A stretch of 36,507 nt of DNA, taken from the NCBI GenBank assembly GCA_051877705.1, contig JBJEJD010000175.1, positions 1-36,507 of the forward strand. The letters are read 5' to 3'. The number at the start of each line of letters is the position of its first letter. Position 1 is the first letter of the stretch. The notes under the pieces are model-generated. The model saw only the letters and a list, made by a program, of their open reading frames with translations, did no database searches and was not told the origin of the DNA. The DNA comes from Coprococcus_A sp051877705 (GTDB lineage Bacteria > Bacillota > Clostridia > Lachnospirales > Lachnospiraceae). The position numbers and the translations under genes were made by a program. Shown in pieces: positions 31,774-36,507 of the stretch.

Positions 31774-33537
31774 TTATTTCACTTGAAGTGTCTTTGTCTC
31801 AAGAAGAACTGCATCCTGAGGGACATAGGTCACGGTAATCTCATCCCCTATATTTAATATCGCCGCAATCGGATAGGCTTTGGCACTGATGGTATAATAA
31901 ACCTCACCGCCTTCCAACTGGAAATAGAAGATAGTATTACCGTCAATATTGGCAGAACGGATATCGACGATCACACCGGATGCCGTAAGGGTCTCCGGCT
32001 CCGGTTCCGGCTCATCCGGTATATCCGGCTCCGGCTCGGCAATAAGCCTGTTGCTGAGAAGCTGATCATAATAATTCTTCTGACATTCTTCCAGCGTATA
32101 TCCCGTGGCAACGATCTGATACTGCTGAACATTGACCATGGCATACATTTTGACCAGTCCCGCACTGTCCTTCAAAGCCATAAAATATGTAGGCTGATCG
32201 GAAATATTCAGAAGCAGCGGGAATGTGGCCTGATAATTATACTGCTGAACGGCGCCCTGAGCCGAAGACATGGCAGAATATTCTTCCGCACCGGCACAGG
32301 AATAGTATCTGGCCTCCTTGGTTCTCTGGTTCACCAGAATAAATCCGATATTGCCGCGGTCTCCGGTAACAGAGGTGATACCTGTGTACATCCAGACATC
32401 ATCATCCTGAGCAATATAATTGTACCCCTGAGTAGTTGTCGTACATCCCGTCTGTCCAAACCAGGAATTCCAGTAGCCATTATTGTATTTGCCGTAATAA
32501 TTGTACTGGTCAATTAACAGACTGGCAGAATAGACACGGTCAACCCATGTAGGCACATCGGCCACCTCATAATAATGACTTTCACCTGTAACCGCATTCA
32601 CAAGGACTGCCCCGATCACATCGGTTCCATCAAACAGACCAATCTTTTTATCTATAACGGATGCCACCCAGTAAGGTGTCCCCTCATCATCAATTTCAAA
32701 GTTAACATCACCATACATAAATGTCGGATAACTGAAACGCAGATGACGATCCAGATCCCGCATCAGATATTCGGAAGGTGAATATCTGATTCCCTCCTCC
32801 AGCCGGACAACGTTAACTTCCTGTGTTCTCATATCAATGGTCATATAGGCAGGAATGCCTTTTTTGAAGTTATTCCACCATTTGAAAAAACCGCCGTAAT
32901 TCAGATAATTGACACGGACCGGATTGCCCTGATAATTAATCTGCGCGGAGGAATCACTGACAGTAAACTGACTGACAAGATCACTCAGTTCTCCCAGCTT
33001 ACGGTTCGCCAGATTGTTGGAGGAATCTTCATCCAGCATAGGAATCTGGTTCCATTTAATCTCCGACACCTCCGACGTGAAATCTCCCTCTCCCACCGGC
33101 AGAAGCTTTGAATAATCCTTGGCCCTGAACAGCGCCCAGCCGGCAGCCGTACCAATTACTGTCACCGCTATAACAATGACAATGATTGCAAAAGGAATTG
33201 GCAGCGTCTTGCGGACATGCCTGATATAATCACCTGCTCCGTTACTTCGATATCCGCCCATAATAATCATGCAGACTGTAAAGACCAGACACAACAAAAT
33301 AATAAACCAGTAAAATCCAGTATTATGGATATTCAGTGCCGGCAATTCAACAAAAAAATATACCGCACCAAAAATCAATGTCACCAGCAGACTGACAATG
33401 ACTCTGATCACCGGTGTGCCTACAGGCTTTTTCTGTGTCGCTTCCGGTCTCGTATTCTGCCATCCCTCAAATGACTGTCCACCTGTTCCTCCCATCGTAA
33501 ATCCCGTCGGGCCGAACCTGATTCTAAATAAATTCAT
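31774..33537 (-). CDS. Large membrane-anchored protein of unknown function
   Basis: 587 residues. The N-terminal cytoplasmic tail of about 40 residues is Gly-rich. Three membrane helices follow at about 43-63, 75-94 and 113-135, then a large region (140-500) that should face outside and is rich in Tyr, Asn and Asp, with YFMALKDSAGLVKMYAMVNV. An acidic Pro linker EPEPDIPDEPEPEPE (about 500-518) separates a small C-terminal beta domain resembling an OB fold (ASGVIVDIRSANIDGNTIFYF). I recognise no catalytic motif. It looks like a cell-envelope sensor or chaperone-like protein, but that is only inferred. AAAGGAG lies upstream of the ATG. Confidence 0.8.
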   Translation of the reverse strand: MNLFRIRFGPTGFTMGGTGGQSFEGWQNTRPEATQKKPVGTPVIRVIVSLLVTLIFGAVYFFVELPALNIHNTGFYWFIILLCLVFTVCMIIMGGYRSNGAGDYIRHVRKTLPIPFAIIVIVIAVTVIGTAAGWALFRAKDYSKLLPVGEGDFTSEVSEIKWNQIPMLDEDSSNNLANRKLGELSDLVSQFTVSDSSAQINYQGNPVRVNYLNYGGFFKWWNNFKKGIPAYMTIDMRTQEVNVVRLEEGIRYSPSEYLMRDLDRHLRFSYPTFMYGDVNFEIDDEGTPYWVASVIDKKIGLFDGTDVIGAVLVNAVTGESHYYEVADVPTWVDRVYSASLLIDQYNYYGKYNNGYWNSWFGQTGCTTTTQGYNYIAQDDDVWMYTGITSVTGDRGNIGFILVNQRTKEARYYSCAGAEEYSAMSSAQGAVQQYNYQATFPLLLNISDQPTYFMALKDSAGLVKMYAMVNVQQYQIVATGYTLEECQKNYYDQLLSNRLIAEPEPDIPDEPEPEPETLTASGVIVDIRSANIDGNTIFYFQLEGGEVYYTISAKAYPIAAILNIGDEITVTYVPQDAVLLETKTLQVK

Positions 33538-33707
33538 ATCGTTGTTAAACTCCTTTCACATCAAACAAGCAGTATTCAATACTTACTGTCAAATCATCGA
33601 TTTCAGCTTCCCCTGTCATTCATTATAAGCAAACATCCCGCTACTGTCTATATATTTTTACCCATGCATAATCCGATTTCTTTTCCCGGCTGGTTGTTCA
33701 TACAGTA

Positions 33708-33736
33708 TTGATTTCTGCCATAATCAGTGGTATATT
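33708..33736 (+). promoter_or_regulatory. Promoter for the hemerythrin gene
   Basis: TTGATT (33708-33713) and TATATT (33731-33736) are separated by 17 bp. The transcript would have a leader of about 70 nt before the ATG at 33815. Confidence 0.6.
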
Positions 33737-33814
33737 TTAGTTAATATCCTCAATAACCATATTTTAGAGGTAACGATCCATTAAAAAACATATAAATTAA
33801 GGGGAGGAATATTT

Positions 33815-34237
33815 ATGCATGCAACATTTGATGACAGCTTAGTAACAGGTAACGAATTAATCGATGGACAGCACAAGGAGTTAATTGACAAAATAAACCA
33901 GTTGGTCACCTGCTGTGAAGACGGCGGCGGAAAAATGGAATCAATCAAGATGCTGGAGTATCTGGCAGAATATACAGACTTCCATTTTAAAGCAGAAGAA
34001 GAATTACAGGAAAAAATCGGATATCCTGGTATTGCCGAACATAAGCAGAAACATGAAGATTTTCGTAAAACCGTTGATGTACTTCACGATATGCTGGAAG
34101 AGCAGGAAGGCCCTACAGATGATTTTGTAGCAGCTGTCAACAAAAATGTCATCGAATGGCTTTATGGACATATCAAAGGTTTTGATTGCTCTGTAGCCAC
34201 CTATATGAATTTGAATCATATTCCGGAATTAATTTAG
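33815..34237 (+). CDS. Bacteriohemerythrin
   Basis: 140 residues with all diiron ligands of the hemerythrin family: His20 (GQHKEL), His57 and Glu61 (DFHFKAEEEL), His76 and His80 (EHKQKHEDF), His119 and Asp124 (YGHIKGFD). It is soluble, with no extra domain. In anaerobes such proteins bind O2 and may carry it or signal its presence, or protect oxygen-sensitive enzymes. AGGGGAGG precedes the ATG. The gene stands alone, with its own promoter. A link to the oxygen-sensitive metalloenzymes upstream is a guess. Confidence 0.94.
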   Translation: MHATFDDSLVTGNELIDGQHKELIDKINQLVTCCEDGGGKMESIKMLEYLAEYTDFHFKAEEELQEKIGYPGIAEHKQKHEDFRKTVDVLHDMLEEQEGPTDDFVAAVNKNVIEWLYGHIKGFDCSVATYMNLNHIPELI

Positions 34238-34243
34238 ATAATG

Positions 34244-34291
34244 AGAAAAAGGCAGGTTTCACCATGGTACTCCATGCTGGAAACCTGCCTT
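34244..34291 (-). terminator. Terminator between hemerythrin and the convergent unknown gene
   Basis: AAGGCAGGTTTC (34249-34260) pairs with GAAACCTGCCTT (34280-34291), a perfect 12-bp stem. On the minus strand it is followed by TTTTTCTC, so it serves mainly the gene at 34306-35247, and probably hemerythrin as well. Confidence 0.8.
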
Positions 34292-34305
34292 ATTAAAAAC
34301 GGGAT

Positions 34306-35247
34306 TTATCCGAACGTCTCCACATCCACCTTGCGATTCTTCCCTTCAGTTTGCCAGATCATCAGATGAATTTTATATTCTACAGAATCCTTTGCATATA
34401 AAAACGGCTCTTCCTTCAGCATCTCTACACGTTTTCCGGATCGTTCCAGTTCTTTTTTCCTTAAAGCCGCTATTTCTTTTATAGTCTGTATCTTTTCTTC
34501 CTCTGCCACTGCAAATACCCGCTCTTCATAAGCGGCAGCGGCATGGGACAGCTTAGCATCAATCAGGTCCACTACTCCTGCATGTCTAACGGTATGTAAA
34601 AGACGGGCAATCTGTTTTGCAATGATTTTCCAGGGAAGCCATGCATATAATATAAGCCACCACTTCAAGCTCTGATCTCCGGCTTCTCCGGCAAGGTCTT
34701 TCATCACATCCAAAGCCTCCCCGGACACCTGCCACCATGGATAGGAAGGCACCAGATACTGGTCCGGAACCGCCGGATAACAGCAAAAATTCAGTGGTGG
34801 AAATTCCGTCAGATAAGAAAGCTGCATCTCTTCTTCCGAACAAAAATCTTCTCCCAGATACTCCCGCTTATCCCGGAGAATGGCAATCCTATACTCCAGC
34901 TGGCGCAAATATTCATATCCCTTTACCCAGAAATGCCCCGTTTTTCCATAATTAAACAAATGTACTTCCAGCGTAAGATCTTTAAAAAACAGTGTACAGA
35001 CCGTATCATCCTGATGGACAATCAGCACATACCGGTCTCCGCTTTTTTCCAGAGATGCCCACAGCTCTCCCTGAAAATCAGACTGGTAAGAACCGGTCAG
35101 TTCTGCATCATGAAAAACAAGAAAGCTTTCCACTGCGTCATTCATAAGATAAACCAGCCGGATATTATCGGAATCCTCATCCGGCAGAAGTTCAAACTGA
35201 CCCTGGGAGATGAGAAGATCCAATTTTTCATATTCATTTTTCTTCAT
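34306..35247 (-). CDS. Protein of unknown function, partner of an sce7726-like gene
   Basis: 313 residues, no recognised family. It is mixed alpha/beta and acidic in its N-terminal half (LISQGQFELLPDEDSDNIRLVYLMNDAVESFLVF), with a basic coiled-coil-like helix late (EIAALRKKELERSGKRVEML). Trp-rich patches occur (SYPWWQVSGEAL, LKWWLILYAWLPWKI), the second of which could contact a membrane. Its start overlaps the stop of the sce7726-like gene (ATGA), so both are translated together. A role linked to that nuclease-fold protein is likely but undefined. Confidence 0.72.
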   Translation of the reverse strand: MKKNEYEKLDLLISQGQFELLPDEDSDNIRLVYLMNDAVESFLVFHDAELTGSYQSDFQGELWASLEKSGDRYVLIVHQDDTVCTLFFKDLTLEVHLFNYGKTGHFWVKGYEYLRQLEYRIAILRDKREYLGEDFCSEEEMQLSYLTEFPPLNFCCYPAVPDQYLVPSYPWWQVSGEALDVMKDLAGEAGDQSLKWWLILYAWLPWKIIAKQIARLLHTVRHAGVVDLIDAKLSHAAAAYEERVFAVAEEEKIQTIKEIAALRKKELERSGKRVEMLKEEPFLYAKDSVEYKIHLMIWQTEGKNRKVDVETFG

Positions 35248-36053
35248 CGTCCTGCTCTCCTTCGGACTTTCTTCCTGCGCCCGGTCTTCTTAAAGTTCTG
35301 TCTCTTTTCCGCCTGTTCCATCATCAGCTCCAGCTGCCTGGCCGGATCCGCTTCCCGATCCAGTTTTTTCTGGATTTCTCCCTTCCTATAATCCGCCAGT
35401 ATCCTTTCAGCCTCATTATAGTCCCGTTCAAACAAAAGCTCGCTGATCTGTTTCCTGATAAGCTCCTCCGGTATTTTCTCCGGAATACGTTCCGCAATCT
35501 TCTGACTGACAAGGGCCTTACTTTTTTCTTTATATTTTGGCATGTCATTCCATTCCTGAAGCAAAGCCAGTTCCGGTCTCCAGAGAATCGACAGCTTCTT
35601 TTCCCATTTCATCCCCGGATTGCACTTCGGCCTGCGGAAAAAATAGAAATCAAGCTCACCCTCTGCCGGTTCCACTGTGATAATCCCCCAATAATCCGGC
35701 ACATGCTCATGAATATGCATTCCATGGCTTGTTCCGACCACGACAATATTAAAATCATAATATCGGTCATAATCCTCCACCTGCCTTGCCAATCTGATAT
35801 AAGTATCTGCATCACTTTTAATCTCGATCCCATACAGGGCATCCGGTGCCACCATGACCAGATCGGCCCTGGACTTTCCCATTGTTTTTTCCTCTATAAT
35901 CCTGATTTTGCCGTAGGTCTCTTCCAGAAAATCAAACAACGGCTCCCGAATATCTTTATCACGCAGCATCCTTCTCTTCCTTTTTATCGCTATTTCTTTT
36001 TCTGTAACATACGATGTTTCATAAAAGAACCGATTTTCATTTGATTCATTCAC
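35244..36053 (-). CDS. sce7726-like protein with PD-(D/E)XK nuclease-type core
   Basis: About 269 residues. Near residues 65-95 the sequence has the sce7726-family pattern: RADLVMVAPDALYGIEIKSDADTYIRLARQVEDYDRYYD. The Asp of RAD and the Glu-x-Lys of IEIKSD form a PD-(D/E)XK-like active site. A long basic helical C-terminus (about 175-269) ends in RRKKVRRRAGR, suited to nucleic-acid binding. The likely start is GTG, shortly after AGGAG; a TTG at 36068 is an alternative. Functions of the family are mostly unknown. The gene overlaps the 313-residue gene downstream. A defence or DNA-repair role is inference. Confidence 0.75.
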   Translation of the reverse strand: MNESNENRFFYETSYVTEKEIAIKRKRRMLRDKDIREPLFDFLEETYGKIRIIEEKTMGKSRADLVMVAPDALYGIEIKSDADTYIRLARQVEDYDRYYDFNIVVVGTSHGMHIHEHVPDYWGIITVEPAEGELDFYFFRRPKCNPGMKWEKKLSILWRPELALLQEWNDMPKYKEKSKALVSQKIAERIPEKIPEELIRKQISELLFERDYNEAERILADYRKGEIQKKLDREADPARQLELMMEQAEKRQNFKKTGRRKKVRRRAGR

Positions 36054-36169
36054 TTTTCTCCTTTCCAAATGAAAAATACATGATTATCATTACAAAAACC
36101 ACGACACAAAGCGAGAAATGCCGTAATTTTATGCCAGACATCATTTGTCCGGTTACAAATAGCCTTGTT

Positions 36170-36507
36170 TTATACCAATTTTTTCCCCATTTCAATTCTG
36201 ATCTCATGTTGCTCAGGATCGGTGTTTGAATATGAATACAGGTCAAAACCAATGATCTCAAAACCGTTCTTTCGGTAAAAGGCAATGGCATTTTCATTAC
36301 AATTCTGTGTTTCTAAAACCACCATGCGTGCTGCCGCTGCCTTCACTTCTCTCAAAATAGTATCCACTGGTTTTATAGTGAGCAGTAAATCTTTTGCCCG
36401 CATAGATATCTTTGTCCAGCATTTTGATCTCCATATATGCATTTCCAGCAGCCTGATTGTCACGTATAAACGGATATCCAATTTCCCCGCTCAACAGCAT
36501 GCCGTAC
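36170..36507 (-). pseudogene. Broken or frameshifted GNAT acetyltransferase, cut by the window edge
   Basis: One frame (36170-36481) ends with a clear GNAT C-terminus: MVVLETQNCNENAIAFYRKNGFEIIGFD then NTDPEQHEIRIEMGKKLV, similar to streptothricin-acetyltransferase-like proteins. The same frame upstream is not family-like. A second frame (36297-36500) reads GYPFIRDNQAAGNAYMEIKMLDKDIYAGK, which looks like the N-terminal half of another GNAT. Neither frame contains the acetyl-CoA-binding signature RxxGxG/A between them. A frameshift, a deletion or a fusion of two GNAT fragments would explain this. The 5' end may continue beyond the window. Confidence 0.5.

Overview
The window reads as chromosomal DNA of an anaerobic, low-to-moderate GC Gram-positive bacterium of the class Clostridia, most likely Lachnospiraceae-like. 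The grounds are strong AGGAGG ribosome binding sites, dense same-strand operons, [FeFe]-hydrogenase maturation genes, a DUF4869-type gene, a bacteriohemerythrin and typical Firmicute regulators. No tRNA, rRNA, CRISPR array or phage module was recognised. Two runs of exactly 100 N (19764-19863 and 21934-22033) are scaffold gaps, and both fall inside genes.

Region 1 (1-8600) holds a heterodimeric ABC exporter pair, a REP-associated tyrosine transposase (RAYT), an AMP-forming acyl-CoA-synthetase-like gene, a large XRE-type protein and a LacI-family remnant. It is sprinkled with at least five copies of a REP/REPIN-like palindrome (GGGACA...GGTTCT...TGTCCC). One recodes the C-terminus of an ABC subunit, one truncates the LacI gene, one lies just downstream of the RAYT, and one sits beside the promoter of a MATE gene.

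Region 2 (8590-12862, + strand) has a MATE transporter overlapping a TetR regulator, then a small helical protein paired with an FtsH-type membrane protease. Region 3 (12870-16441, mostly - strand) starts with a very long hairpin. It continues with a DUF4869/P-loop ATPase pair of unknown function and a macrodomain fusion paired with a VWA protein.

Region 4 (16537-30331, - strand) is the centrepiece, a 13-gene apparent operon with overlapping or nearly abutting genes. In transcription order it encodes: NifH-like, nitrogenase-component-1-like B, component-1-like A, HypF, HypC, HypD, HypE, a TM1266-like hydrogenase-associated regulator, a second NifH-like, a second component-1 pair (B, A), HydF and AspA. 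It combines the Hyp machinery that makes the Fe(CN)2CO unit of [NiFe]-hydrogenases with part of the [FeFe]-hydrogenase maturation set and two paralogous nitrogenase-like triads. HypA, HypB, HydE, HydG and any hydrogenase structural gene are absent from the window. I infer an undescribed nitrogenase-like metalloenzyme or metallocofactor-assembly system. A leader of about 240 nt ending in a perfect intrinsic terminator precedes the first gene and suggests control by attenuation or a riboswitch.

Region 5 (30662-36507) holds a small membrane protein, an XRE regulator with a cysteine cluster, a large membrane-anchored protein of unknown function, a bacteriohemerythrin, an sce7726-like nuclease-fold protein overlapped by an unknown gene, and an apparently broken GNAT acetyltransferase at the window edge.
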